NCBI GenBank assembly: GCA_009809945.1
Contig: WTPW01000935.1
Span: forward strand, 125,362 to 189,361
DNA: 64,000 bases
Reading direction: 5' to 3'
DNA from: Gigaspora margarita
Taxonomy: Eukaryota; Glomeromycota; Glomeromycetes; Diversisporales; Gigasporaceae
Shown: positions 11,130-23,097 of the stretch, one piece after another
How positions within the stretch are numbered: the first letter of the stretch is position 1
Layout: the number at the start of each line of letters is the position of its first letter
Notes under the pieces: generated by a model
Told to the model about the DNA's origin: nothing
What the model saw: the letters and a program-made list of their open reading frames with translations, nothing else
The model's database searches: none
Position numbers and translations under genes: made by a program

Positions 11130-14100
11130 TTATACCTGATCCTTCTGCAATATCTTCTTCAGGATTTTGTATATCACCTCGTCTTTTAGAAGACTGTTAA
11201 ATTTGTATATACTGTTGGCCCTCCCCAAACCGGTATGCATGGTGGACAGGTTTTGTATCAGTTTCAGAAGGTTATCAGATTTGAAAACATTATAAACTAT
11301 TAGATTTATATATCAGGTACCAACTTGGTAGATGAAGTTTTTATCAGATTTGACAGGTTATCAATTTTGACAGGATCAGTTTGGGAAGGGCTGCCAGTAA
11401 AATGTTAGTTATAAAATTTAATTTTTATCATAGTAATAAATTATAATAATTACCTGAGTTTCTCGAACTTCAGAACTTTTCAGAGCGCTGCGTTTTTTAG
11501 GAGTCTAGAAAAATTATAAGTTAATTAGATATAAAATTAAAATTTATTATATTATTAAATTATAATAATTATGCTTGTTTTGCTTTTTTCTGTCTCATCT
11601 TGAACTTGGATAGTTTGTTTACTTTGAACTTCCGGCACACCTTTACTTAAATTCTGGCATACCTTTACTCTGAACTTCTGGCACACTTTTATTTTGAAAT
11701 TCTGGCGCACCTTTACTTTGAACTTCTAGCACACCTTCACCACTTTTTTTAGCGATCTAAAAATTTTATAAGTAAATTACCGTATGTTTCCGAAAATATG
11801 CTACCTCCAAAAGAAGCTATCCCCCAGATTTTCAGAAAAATTTTTAAAGAAATCGTTAATAGTCGATACATATAAACCTTTTTTTTACTAAGTAAACTTC
11901 AAAAGTATGATTAAGTAAAGTTGGTTGGAATAATGAAATACACCTACTATAAAAATTCTATAGTATTCAGTCAAAATTTTATTAGTATGTTTTTCAATTT
12001 TTCAAAAAATTTAACAATCTGAAAATAAGCTACCCCATATTTTTTTGTATAACTTTTTGGCCAAAAAGGGTAGCTTATTTTCAGAAACATACGGTAGTTA
12101 TAAAATAAAGATATCGTAATATTAAATTAAAATAATTATACTTCAGAAACTGCCACTTGATCTTTAGCATTTTCAGGGGTAGGTGTAGATTGATTTTGGT
12201 CTTGCGTATCTTTGGGCAGATTGCTTTTATTTGAAGACTTGAATATTGTAAAAGCTAATTAGTTATTATTAATAATTTTAAATTATCATATTATAACAAA
12301 TATTAAATATTTACACTGCCACTGCTGCTATTACTGCATCTGCTACTAATGCTACTGCTACTGCTATTACTATTATCATCGTCATCAGAAATCACGAAAG
12401 TACCTTTACTCTCTAATATAGTCTACAAAAATATACAATATATAATTAAATTATGTAATACAAAAAAATTTTACAAAAAATTTCAATTATTTCTTATATT
12501 GTAAGAAATATTCAAAATTTTTCGCTAACTATAAAACTTTGACTTTAAATTTTTACCAAATTTTTTTCAATTTAGTCTTTATAACCTTTTCTTCTATGGC
12601 TATTTTTTTCATATTTGTGGCTTAGTAGGGCTTGGACTACACCAATTGCAAAAGCTAACAAGTTATTTTCTGCATCATCCTTGGACCAAACTTTTATTAA
12701 AATATGAAAGATAAACATATTATTTGGATCGTTTGCGACAATTAGTGAAAATAATTTAGAATATGCAGTTTTTGTTTTGGTGGATTGCTTCCAATTATGG
12801 ATTTCTTCAGGGATAGTATGGCTATCAATCTTGTCTAGCATGCTATCTCCATATACTGCAAATACCGCATCTTTAATCTTAGTAGTAAGGGTGCCGCATT
12901 TGGAATGCATTGTCTTAAGAAGTTATAATAATAATTAAATAATATTAATATAAAAAAAATTTAATATAAATTTTTAAGAAAAGAAATAGTCACTATCTCA
13001 AAATTTTACTACAGTGCGGGACACTTAGAGATAGCAATAAAATAGCTAATTTTTAAAAGTTAATAACTTATGATACAAAAAAGATATAGAAAAAAGAAAG
13101 CCAAAAAATAAAAATATAAAAATATAAAAATTTATTTAAAATTAACTGGTGAAATTCACTAGCCTAAAAATTTTTATAGTTAGGGTGCAATTTTAGAATA
13201 AAAGAGAAGTTTTATATAACATAATATAGATTACATAAAATAATCCAATTTTAGTTCTTATAAAGTTTTCAAGATTCTAACCATTTTTACTTAGAGTACC
13301 CGATTCTGTTTACTTAGTACAGTTTTGAAATATATCCAGGGTTGTAAAATTACGGTAATTTATAAAATTTGGTAGTAAGTTACCAGTAAATTATCTTAAT
13401 TCGTAATCTGTAAGTAAGGGAAAGGATTTGATTAGTGATTAGCAGGATGTATATTATAATCAAAACAATTAATATCTATAATCTGGAGCCGTTTTTAAAA
13501 TTTCTCGATTTCTGCAAAGCTAACATCTTTTGTGTTTCTATAAAAATTGTAAAGGTGATTTTCCTCTTTCTAAAAGTGGTGAATTCATCAAAATTGACCC
13601 AATGGACCATGAGATATTATCATTTTATTTTCACGATCATATGAAATTTCTTTGCAAATCTGCAAAGAAAATTTCATATGATTGTGAAGATAAAATGATA
13701 ATATTTCACAGTCCATTGGATCAATTTTGATGAATTCACCACTTTTAGGAAGAGGAAAATCGCCTTTACAATTTTTATAGAAACACAAAAAATGTTAGTT
13801 TTGCAGAAATTGAGAAATTTTAAAAATGGCTCCAGATTATGGGTATTAATTGTTTTAATTATAATATGCACCCCACCTATTACTAATCAAATCCTTTTTC
13901 TTACTTACGAATTACGAATTAAGTTACTTAAGGTAACTTACTGATAACTTACTGCCAAATTTTATAAATTACCATAATTTTACAATCCTGGATATAGCAT
14001 CCCAGTAAATTTCACCTCTGGTGAGCATTAAAATTATCCAAATATAAATATAATTACTTACTGGATTATAGAAATGTTTTTCATAATATGCATCCCATTT

Positions 14101-14996
14101 ATTTCTCTTATTTTCAAAACCTTCCAAAAAGTCCTAATTATTTTCATTTAAATAAACTTCAACCGCTCCTTTAAGTTGTTGTTGAGTGGGTAGACAGTTT
14201 GTTTTATTAAGTCATTAGCGGTACCCTTAATAGTCGACTATTGTTTTAAAATACATATTCAAATTATAAATTATAAATTAATTTAACATTATAAAAATTT
14301 ACAAAATTATTCAAAATTTTATTAAGCATACCTCAATAAATGACTGTAGTTTAGGGACATCTAATGTAGCAAACAACTTATTTTCTACCGCCCTCAATCT
14401 TGCATCCATTTTCTCTTTCATTAACTCAAATCTCTTTATTAATTTATCGAATTGGTACATTAACTTTCTCTGATTATCCAACAACTTTTTAACCTCAGCT
14501 GAGGTAATTTGCGCTTATATAAATTAATTTAAAAAATATTAATATATTTAAATATATTCATAGTTAAATTATAAAAATTTATGCAGTTTTCAAAATTGAA
14601 TGATAATAAAGTTTGTAAAACAAAACTTTATTATCATTCAATTTTGAAAACTGCATAAATTTTCGTAATATTTTAAATTTTTATAAAATGCATAAAGATT
14701 TTTTGATTACATTTAGAACCAGAAGCAGATCTATAAGAAACTGTCCTAGGAGCTATAGAAACATCTGATATGGGAGATTCTCAGTCAGAAAGCACAACTA
14801 ATGAAGGAGCATCTTCTACAATTTCTTTTGCCTTTCCTCTATCTTGTTTATTCTTCTTAGCTTTTTTAGCTTTTTTTGCCTTTTTTTGTTTTGGAGCAGC
14901 AGGTGTCGAAGAACCAGCCTTCGCAGGATTAGAACCACCTGTAGTTAAGCAAGTGAACATTTTTCCAACCTTTTTAGTATCTTTGTAGTAAGACAT
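11130..14996 (-). CDS. Probable multi-exon gene, unknown function
   Basis: On the minus strand a chain of short coding-like blocks is separated by AT-rich introns. A first exon starts at 14996 (MSYYKDTKKVGKMF) with a Lys/Ala stretch (KQKKAKKAKKAKKNK). A coiled-coil exon lies at about 14497-14332 (KKLLDNQRKLMYQFDKLIKR), ending at a GTATGC donor. An exon lies at about 14243-14062 (GFENKRNKWDAYYEKHF) with a GTAAGT donor. Another is at about 12910-12575 (IHNWKQSTKTKTAYSKLFSL), followed by an Asp/Ser-rich exon at 12423-12309. Three Lys/Glu-rich exons, one with a repeated PEVQSKG motif, run down to 11130. At least three in-frame stops suggest decay, or wrong joins on my part. The composition suggests a nuclear protein or a transposon ORF1-type protein. 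The introns hold two MITEs and a perfect hairpin. Confidence 0.4.
11780..12094. mobile_element. CCGTATGT mariner-like MITE, copy 2
   Basis: The ends are CCGTATGTTTCCGAAAATA and TTTTCAGAAACATACGG, with TA at 11778-11779 and 12095-12096. The length (315 bp) is close to the 317 bp of the copy at 10242. It lies in an intron of the minus-strand multi-exon gene. No coding potential. Confidence 0.85.
13337..13990. mobile_element. CAGGG foldback element carrying coding-like arms
   Basis: A nearly perfect palindrome of two ~325-bp arms meets near 13655. It begins CAGGGTTGTAAAATTACGG and ends with the complement (AATTTTACAATCCTG). The flanks AATATATC and GATATAGC match at 6 of 8 bases, fitting an old hAT-type duplication. 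Each arm, read inward, encodes CFYKNCKGDFPL followed by KSGEFIKIDPMD and EILSFY. The two arms differ at a few codons, so the arm sequence may derive from a captured exon. I do not recognise the protein. It sits in an intron of the minus-strand gene, and a transcript would fold into long double-stranded RNA. Confidence 0.75.
14574..14663. repeat. Perfect 41-bp-arm hairpin
   Basis: The left arm reads AAAATTTATGCAGTTTTC, continuing to GATAATAAAGTTT. The right arm is its exact reverse complement after an 8-base loop (GTAAAACA). No mismatch is visible over ~41 bases, so the palindrome is young or under conversion. It lies between the first two exons of the minus-strand multi-exon gene. Confidence 0.85.
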
Positions 14997-15146
14997 TTTC
15001 AAATTTTTAGATGAATTGCAAAAAATTTTGAAGCTTTACTTTTCATAAATCTCTTCATATATACGAATTTTTTATTTTTTAATGTATTCAAAAATTTTTA
15101 GTAAATGCAATCTTAGATTAAAATATAATGAACAATAACTAATTAT

Positions 15147-15432
15147 TAGGGTTCTGCAATTTGATTTGATATTCAAATATTTGAATCAAATATTTGATCA
15201 AATTCAAATTCAAATTTGACTATATTTGATTTGATCAAATTCAAATATGATCAAATTTGATTTGATTTGACAAATATTTGATTTGATTTGAAAATTACTA
15301 ATAAAAATTCAAATTCAAATCAAATTTAAATTCAAATATTTGAATCAAATCGAATTCAAATCAGGGTCAATTTGATTTGATCAAATTCAAATTGGACCAA
15401 TATTTGATTTGATTTGAATTTGAGGAACCCTA
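15147..15432. mobile_element. TAGGGTTC hAT-like MITE with CAAAT words, copy 1
   Basis: The ends are TAGGGTTCTGCA and TTGAGGAACCCTA. An exact 8-bp duplication CTAATTAT flanks it (15139-15146 and 15433-15440). The interior is almost wholly made of CAAATTTGAT/ATCAAATTTG words in both orientations, giving heavy self-complementarity. A copy of identical length (286 bp) lies inverted at 37789-38074 inside the virus-like element. By eye the two differ at roughly a dozen positions. Confidence 0.9.
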
Positions 15433-15440
15433 CTAATTAT

Positions 15441-16429
15441 GCAAATAGATTATGATAAACTTTATTTTCTAATATAATCAAAAATTATTAATAAATACAA
15501 TCTTAGATTAAAATAGAATGAACAATGACTAATTATGCAAATAGATTACCAATAAATTTTTAAAAAAAGTAATGATAATCGAACTTAAAAAATTTTTTAA
15601 TAAACAAACCCGATTATGTATTAACTATTTATAGAAACATTTAATTTATATGCATTCATGTGCAATTAGCTTTATAAATTTACGTAAATATTTATTATTG
15701 TTCAATCTATGATAAAATAACCTAAAGAAACTTAAGTTCACCCTATATTTATTGTATCATTGTGTGTTATTGAATATATTACAATAAAATAAATATTAAT
15801 GAATACAGTTTCTGACATTTATATTTCTTTGAAACTATAACTATTACAAAAATCAAAGTGTTCTTGTTTCGTCAAAAAATTTTATTAACTATTTTTATTT
15901 ATTACAAAATAAGCTATAAACTTATAATGTTTATTAAACTTTTATATAAATTAATTAACATATTTAAATATATTTTAAAATTATATGAAGATAATTTTGA
16001 ATTTTGAAAATTATTCAATTATCAAACAATACAGTTAAATAATAATAGCAAATCAATTATTTACTATTTACAATGAATATTTTTATATAAATTCACAAAT
16101 ATAATAAAAAGTACAATACAAGTTCCAAATAATACAAAACAACCAAATTTATTTATACTTTTTGCAGGTTTTAACTATATGTGGAAAACTCTAGCCTATT
16201 TTGTAATTTTCTAAATAATCTTATCGTCTAAAAAAATTACGCATAATATAAGAAATATACTAAAATGAATTAGGATTAGAATATTTATAAAAAATTTTAT
16301 AATTATTTGAAATTTAATTAATTTTAAAAAGTTGTTTTTTTTTGTTTTAAAAATTACTTTAACTTTAAAATTTTTGAAACTTTTCTTTCAACTTTAAAAA
16401 ATTACCTTAACTTTATAATTGTATTAAAA
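15441..16429. other. Gene-free AT-rich stretch upstream of Plavaka ORF
   Basis: No gene or RNA is visible. The A/T-rich sequence just before 16430 is likely the 5' non-coding part of the Plavaka element, but I could not identify its terminal inverted repeat. Confidence 0.4.
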
Positions 16430-17989
16430 ATGTCTGGCTATATGTATCCAACTTGTGCTTATACATTTACTTCAACAATTGGTTATAGTCAACATAGGAA
16501 TAGTTGTATTAAAACTGTTGATTATGATAATGATAGCCAAATGCCTTCAAATCCTTATAGCAAAAGCTATAGTTTTACAAAAGTTTTTAAAAAAATTCAA
16601 AATAATAGACCAAGTAATGAAAATACAGTTAACTTATTTTCTAGAACTTCTAAAAATAAGTCATTTAGTTCTAAAAAAATTTCTATAAGCAGTATTAAGT
16701 TTGGAAAACAATCACATGAATCTGCAGACAATTTTAGCCAAATTGCTTCAAAAGAGAAAAACCTTTGCAATATTTTGAAAGATATTGAAGTAGATAACGA
16801 TATATTGTTTGAATTAGAAGATGAGAATGATATAAGCTTTGAAGTTGCTGCTGATAATAATGAAGAATTTTTTGAAATTCTTCAAGATACTTTGTAGAGT
16901 TTTAAAAATACTGCAGAAGAAATAGAACCTTTTAAATCCTGCAACAAATTATCTAGCTCAGATGAANATAATTCTAAAAAATATAAAGATTTTCCAAATA
17001 AAGTATAAGCAGATTTAATAGTTTTGGTTACTAGTTTAGACTAAGTAATGCAGTAGAAAATGCAATTATCAAATTTTTTAATAAACATTCTAAACTTTCT
17101 AAATCACNATTGCCAAGTAATATTTCACAAGGCAAAACATATATGAACAATATGGAATCAGATTTGCCTTATAAAAAGACTTGCATATTAAAACATAATG
17201 ATTCCGAATATTTTTATACTATATTCCAATTCTTAAATGTATTAAAAATATTTTGAAAGTACCTGACCTTATACAAAATTTTGCAACGGATTACGAAGAA
17301 CTTAGCAAAATTTCAAAGGTATGTTTTATATTTTATATTATTTTAATTTNTAAATTTATTTATAATTTTATCTTTTATAAAATGGCAAAGAAATTTTTTA
17401 TAGAAAACAAAATAATGGAATATAGTAGAAATCTACGCAAAATTCTTTGCCCATTGGCTCTAAAATTTTATCAATTATTTGTATTCTGATGCAACCAACT
17501 GTGATAATTTAGAAAAAAGCCAACTTCATCCAATATATTAGTCACTGGGTAATATACCAACTTGAAGAAGAAAAAAGCAAGATGTTAAGCAACTTGTAGG
17601 TTACTTACCTATAATAAAAACATCTTCTAGCTTAGACAAAACTATAGTTAGACAAACATTTCATAAGTGTTTGGAAATAATTTTAGTACCAATGTGATCT
17701 TTATCAGAAAGTGGTATTTGGTGACAAGTATATTTAGTTTTTTCCAAAAATTTTGACTATTATTGCAGATTGGCCCGAGGCTGCAACATTTTGTTTGACT
17801 TACAAGTTAACAAATTCCATATGCTCTTGTCAGTTTTGTTTAATTGAAAGAAAGAATCTTGCTAATTCGAAGATTTCTAAAAGTAAATTAGAATTTAGAA
17901 CTCATCAAAATATACAAAATTATTTAAAAAATGACGAAGAAAAATTAGTATATATTGAATCAGTACAAAATTATTTTTGGAGATTCAAG

Positions 17990-18452
17990 TAAGTATAAAT
18001 TTTTATATAATTTTTTGAAAAGTTTTACAAATTTCACAAATTTTTGTAATTATTCATTTTATTTGCAAATTTTTGCAAATTTTTGTAATTTTCTATATTT
18101 ATAAAATTCTAAATTTTTGCGAACTTATACAATTATATATAATTTTAAATGTTTTACAAATTTTTTTGCACGTTTTTGAAATAATACGTTTTTATATAAA
18201 ATTGTATATTTCGCAAATTTTTGTTAATATTTGTAATTTTATTCATTTATATATATAATTATAAATTTTTACAAATTTTTGCAAATTTTCGTAATTTTAT
18301 ACACTTATATGTAAAATTCTAAAATTTTGCAAATTTTTTGTAAAACTTGGTAATTTTACACGTTTATATATAAAAATTTTAATTTTTGCAGATATTTGTA
18401 TTTTTATACATTTATATATAATTTCTAATTATTATTAAATTTTTTGATTTCA
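17990..18452 (+). other. AT-rich intron in Plavaka transposase
   Basis: Between the exon ending FWRFK (GTAAG donor at about 17989) and the exon starting NINIYEAIV (TTTCAG acceptor at ~18452) lies a low-complexity intron of repeated GCAAATTTTTG/TTTATATATAA words. Related copies of the family keep both flanking exons adjacent in the protein, so splicing here is expected. Confidence 0.6.
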
Positions 18453-18872
18453 GTAATATTAATATTTATGAAGCTATAGTAATTGATAGAATGTATCATT
18501 TAGATTTGGGATTATATAACTATCAAATTACTTTTATTTGTGACCTTTTAAAATCCAAATATGGACATTTAATATTGGATAAAATAGATAATAGATTAGC
18601 AAATATTTCAAGACATTCTGAATTAAAAATTTTTAAAAATAGAATACAAACTGCTAATACAGCAAATAAATATCGAAATCTTATGAAAATTATGATATTT
18701 GTTTTAGATAATTTGACAGAAGATAATGATTTAAACAAAATATTCATGAAAGTTTATGAAGACTGGAATAATATGTATCTTATGAGTAGATATAAAGAGT
18801 TTAGTGAAAAAGATTTAGAAAATTTTGAGATAATTTTATTATTTTTAAATAAATTAAAATTTTTAATAAATT

Positions 18873-21800
18873 TTTTTTTTTTAACTCTTTGATGGTCTCG
18901 CTAGTAATTTTATTAAGAATATTTTGATTTAATCTTATAATATGAAAGAGAATACAACTAGCCACACGTGTACTTTTGGTGCCTAATTTAAGTAGTCCGC
19001 TCGAAGGTTCTACACTAGCTACCATTATAGATGGGGGTGAAATTAAAATTCAGGTTTACAATATTTCAACCGTTGAAATTAAATTCAACTGTTGAAACTG
19101 AATTTATTTTAGGCATTTGAAATTAATTCAATGGTTGAAATTAATTTAATTGTTGAAATTAATTTAATTATTGAAATTAATTTAACTGTCAAAATTAAAC
19201 TGTTAAAATTATTTCAACTATCAAAATTAATTCTTTATTATTAAGGGATTTTAGAATTAAAAAAAGGGTTTATTTTTTAGCGACCTGTCGCCGTGGTGAC
19301 TCATGATCAAGCAATTGAACTTGGTCACGTGACCGCCAATTCGATTATCAAAGAAAGAATGAACCTCAAATTAAATATATATTATATCATTTATTACATA
19401 ATAAATTCGTATTTATTAATTTATTATTAATAAGAAAAAAAAAGTACAACGGTCTTAATATAGATGGGGGTGAAATTATATAATTTCTATAGTAGAAATT
19501 ATTAAAATAATTTCACCAAAGATTTTTTAAAAATAAAATGCCAAAATTAATTTCAACAGTTGAAATTTATTAAAATGTAAAAAATAATTTATCTACAAAT
19601 ATGAAATTAATAGTTAAAATTTATTAAAATGTAAAATTATTTTATTAGTTAAGGCAAAAATAGAAACTTGTCGCACAGCAACCCATTATGATCAGCCAAT
19701 CATATTCGTGATTGGTGATCATATATAACAGATAAGTTGTTTTTTCATGCTATGATAATTTTTTTTTCTATTGATTTGTTTTTTTGCTTCCATATACTAA
19801 TTTTTTTTTTGTTGCCTTTTGGATTTGGTTTTGTCGCTAATGTTATCGTTGGTATTGTTAATATTGTTAGTATCGTCGTATTGTCGCTAGTGTTATGTCG
19901 TCGACAGTATCACAGTTTCTTGGGTTCTTGGTAAGTAGTTTTTTTTCTCTCTCTTGAGATTTTAATGGATTAGCCGTGCACTCAAGACAGTTTTGGAGTT
20001 ATTATGACAGAAATTTCGACTGATGAAGTGACTTCGGTAAGTTATCTCAATTTTTTTTTTTTAATTTTTATTAATATGCTTTTTTTTCNTGGGCTTTGTT
20101 TTGAACTCGTCAGTTCAGAAGTGGATTCATTTTTCATGGTTTAGGTGCATTTTTTTGTGTCATTTTGTCACTAGAGTCAGAAGTTGTTTTTTCCCTTAAT
20201 ATTTACTAATATTCTTTTCTCTTTTTAGCTTTTTTTGTGGATCTTGATTTTTTTTTTCGTGGGTCTTGGATTCTTTTTTTGTATCCTTTTTTTACCAGTC
20301 ATTGGAGTTGTTGTTGGAGCTGTTGCTAGAGCCGTCATCGGTGCTGTCGTTGGAGTCGTTGTTGGGGTTTAGATTATTTTGTTTTTAGTATTATTTGTTG
20401 TATCACTTGGTCTTGGTTATTGCTTTGCGGTGCTAACTTGAATACGATTTTGTAGTTGGTGCAGTTTTCTTTGTCGTTTTTGTTGTCTTTGGAGTAGGTT
20501 GGGCTTGTATGAATAAGACCGTTTGCACTTTTTTTTTCTTATTAATAATAAATTAATAAATGCGAATTTATTATATAATAAATGATGTAATATATATTTA
20601 ATTTGAGGTTCATTCTTTCTTTGATAATCAAATTGGTGATCACGTGACTGAGTTCGATTGCTTGATCGTGGGGTCACCATAGCGACAGGTCGCTAAAAAA
20701 TAAACCCTTTTTTTAATTCTAAAATCCCTTAATAATAAAGAATTAATTTTGATAGTTAAAATAATTTTAACAGTTTAATTTTGATAGTTAAATCAATTTC
20801 AATAATTAAATTAATTTCAACAATTAAATTAATTTCAACTATTGAATTAATTTCAACTGCCAAAAATAAATTCGGTTTCAACAGTTGAATTTAATTTCAA
20901 CAGTTGAAATATTGTAAACCTGAATTTTAATTTCACTCCATCTATAGGTCTTATTCATACATGCCCAACCCACTCCAAAGACAACAAAAACGATAAAGAA
21001 AACTGCACCAACTACAAAATTGTATTCAAGTCAGCACCGCAAAGCAATAACCAAGACCAAGTGATGCAACAAATAATGCTAAAAGCAAAATAACCTAAAC
21101 CCCAACGACAACTCCAATGACAGCACCAATAATAGCTCTAGCAACGGCTCTAACAACAACTCCAACAACTAGTAAAAAAAGGATACAAAAAAAGAATCCA
21201 AGACCCATGAAAAAAGAAATCAAGATCCATGAAAAAAACTGAAAAGAGAAAAGAATATTAGTAAATATTAAGGGAAAAAAAAACAACTTCTGAACCCAGT
21301 GACAAAACGACACAAAAAAATGCACCTAAACCATGAAAAATGAATCCACTTCTGAACTGACGAGTTCAAAACAAAGCCCACGAAAAAAAAAGTATATTAA
21401 TAAAAATTTAAAAAAAAAATGAGATAACTTATCAGAGTCACTTCATCAGTCGAAATTTCTGTCATAATAACTCCAAAACTGTTTTGAATGCATGGCTGAT
21501 CCATTAAAATCTCAAGAGAGGAAAAAAAACTACTTACCAAGAACCCAAGAAACTGTGACACCGTCGACAACATGACACTAGCGACAATATGATAACACTA
21601 GTGACGAAACCAAATCTGGAAGGCAACAAAAAAAAAATTAGTATACGGAAGCAAAAAAACAAATCAATAGAAAAAAAAATTATTACAGCACGAAAAGCAA
21701 CTTATCTGTTATATATGATCACCAATCACGAATATGATTGGCTAATCATAATGGGTTGCTGTGCAATGAGTCTCTATTTTTGCCTTAACTAATAAAATAA

Positions 21801-22583
21801 TTTTATATTTTAATAAATTTTAACTATTAATTTCATATTTGTAGATAAATTATTTTCTACATTTTAATAAATTTCAACCGCTGAAATTAATTTTAGCATT
21901 TTATTTTTAAAAAATCTTTGGTGAAATTATTTTAATAATTTCTACTGTAGAAATTATATAATTTCACCTCCATCTATAGCTACTATACCTACAATCGAAC
22001 TATGGAAGTTGTCTATTTAAACCTTCTAATCACATGCTATATTAAATACAATTTCTAATCTATAATTCTGACCCCACCTGGCTGTCTCAAGGGTGCCCAA
22101 ATGTGACCATCGCACTAGGTCAGAGTAGACCTAGAAATTTTTCTAATAAACAACCACGTCCCATTTCATAGTTATTCCTGGCTTTTTAGTACCGACGCAT
22201 CTGCATTATACTGACACTTGCAGTCCAGAGCTTTGAACTGCTAGGTACATCTTTTGCCTTTATAAGGTTCGTTCAGATTCTGGCACCAACCTCATTTATG
22301 GTAGCACCATCAGAGATCCTAATCTACCTCATTATTCGGGACTTTTTAAATGGGGTTCTATTTTTCTGGTTCCTTGAATTTTTGGTGCAACAATACCATT
22401 GCGCCATAGCTCTCATTCAAGACAGTGAAACCAAGGTTACAGGTTTCTCATCCAACTGATATGAGCCACAGTCACCATAACACAGGCCTAATTTTCATTA
22501 CGTCATTAGTGGGATTTGAACTTTCAACCTGCTGCTTGGAATGACAACCTGGCCACTTCTCTAAATCGCCACATCCTATTTTT
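18873..22583 (-). mobile_element. SINE (type-2 head), split by a compound element
   Basis: Read on the minus strand, it starts at 22583 with a tRNA-like head whose B-box-like GAAAGTTCAAATCC lies near 22520. It runs through a ~550-base body to the shared SINE tail (CTAGTGTAGAACCTTC, GGCTAGTTGTAT) at 19023-18950, ending in poly-A (a T run at 18871-18882 on the plus strand). A 25-bp direct repeat brackets it exactly (18848-18872 and 22584-22608). That is typical of LINE-machinery insertion. The 19026-21978 element interrupts it. It lies in or next to a Plavaka intron. Confidence 0.85.
19026..21978. mobile_element. Compound foldback element B-L-B'-L'
   Basis: Both outer ends are TATAGATGG(G)GGTGAAATT in inverted orientation. 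GCTACCAT and GCTACTAT (19018-19025 and 21979-21986) form an 8-bp duplication cut into the SINE tail. Internally there are four blocks. B (19026-19458) and its inverse B' (about 20513-20946) are ~433 bp. L (19459-20512) and its inverse L' (20947-21978) are ~1.05 kb. Both B and L start with the same TATAGATGGGGG terminus, so two related elements appear to have fused or nested. L contains CCAAT-like and splice-like words and a short ATG frame (MTEISTDEVTS near 20003) next to a GTAAGT, possibly relics of an ancestral transposase 5' end. No intact protein is present. Confidence 0.8.
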
Positions 22584-22870
22584 AATAAATTAAAATTTTT
22601 AATAAATTAAAATTTTTAATATTAATATAATTTATTTTTATTTAGAAATTAATAAGAAGTTGGGCAAAACAATTTGTTGATATTTTTTAAGAATTTTCTT
22701 CATCAAGACTTAAATTTTCAAAATTACATTCATAGATTTATTATACAACAGATTTAATTAAAAAGTATGGACCTTTGAATGGATTTTCTACTAAAACATA
22801 TGAAAGTTCATAAAGATTTTGTCAAATCTCCTTATTATTTAATTGATGATCCATTAGTCATTGGGTGCAT

Positions 22871-23097
22871 GATCATAGTATAATGTGATACAGATCACTA
22901 TGTAAATTACTATATATGTGAATGCTACGATTGCCCAAGGAAAAATATTTTTTTACTAAGTTAATCGATCTTGTTGACTAATTAAAAGTAGTAGAGCTCA
23001 TCGTTACGGTTCTAATAGTAGTTAAATCATTCAAATCGGCCTAGTAGAAGCCAAGATAGCTTTAAAAAACGTGTCAATGACTATATAAAATTTCTAT
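22871..23097. other. 3' flank of Plavaka copy
   Basis: The transposase similarity fades after about 22870. No terminal repeat was recognised before the next element starts at 23098. Confidence 0.3.

Larger units (their letters stand above)
16430..22870 (+). pseudogene. Degraded Plavaka-type DNA transposase
   Basis: Plavaka (KDZ superfamily) transposases cut and paste fungal DNA transposons. The family pattern is clear. An N-terminal zinc finger (YPTCAYTFTSTIGYSQHRNSC) follows ATG 16430. Then come SNISQGKTYM (~17120), SQLHPIY and SLGNIPT (~17520), GYLPIIKTSSS (~17600), DWPEAATFCLTYK with the CxxC pair CSCQFC (17770-17850), and after an AT-rich intron (~17990-18450) DRMYHLDLGLYNYQI and YRNLMKIMIFVLDNL (18488-18715). 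The last block, after the inserted SINE, has SWAKQFVDIF and KYGPLNGFSTKTYES (~22660-22810). Several in-frame stops (after residue 155, and around 17540-17720 where IPTWRR is expected, and near 22690) and Ns at 16967, 17108 and 17350 show it is dead. The stops look like C-to-T or G-to-A decay. Confidence 0.85.
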
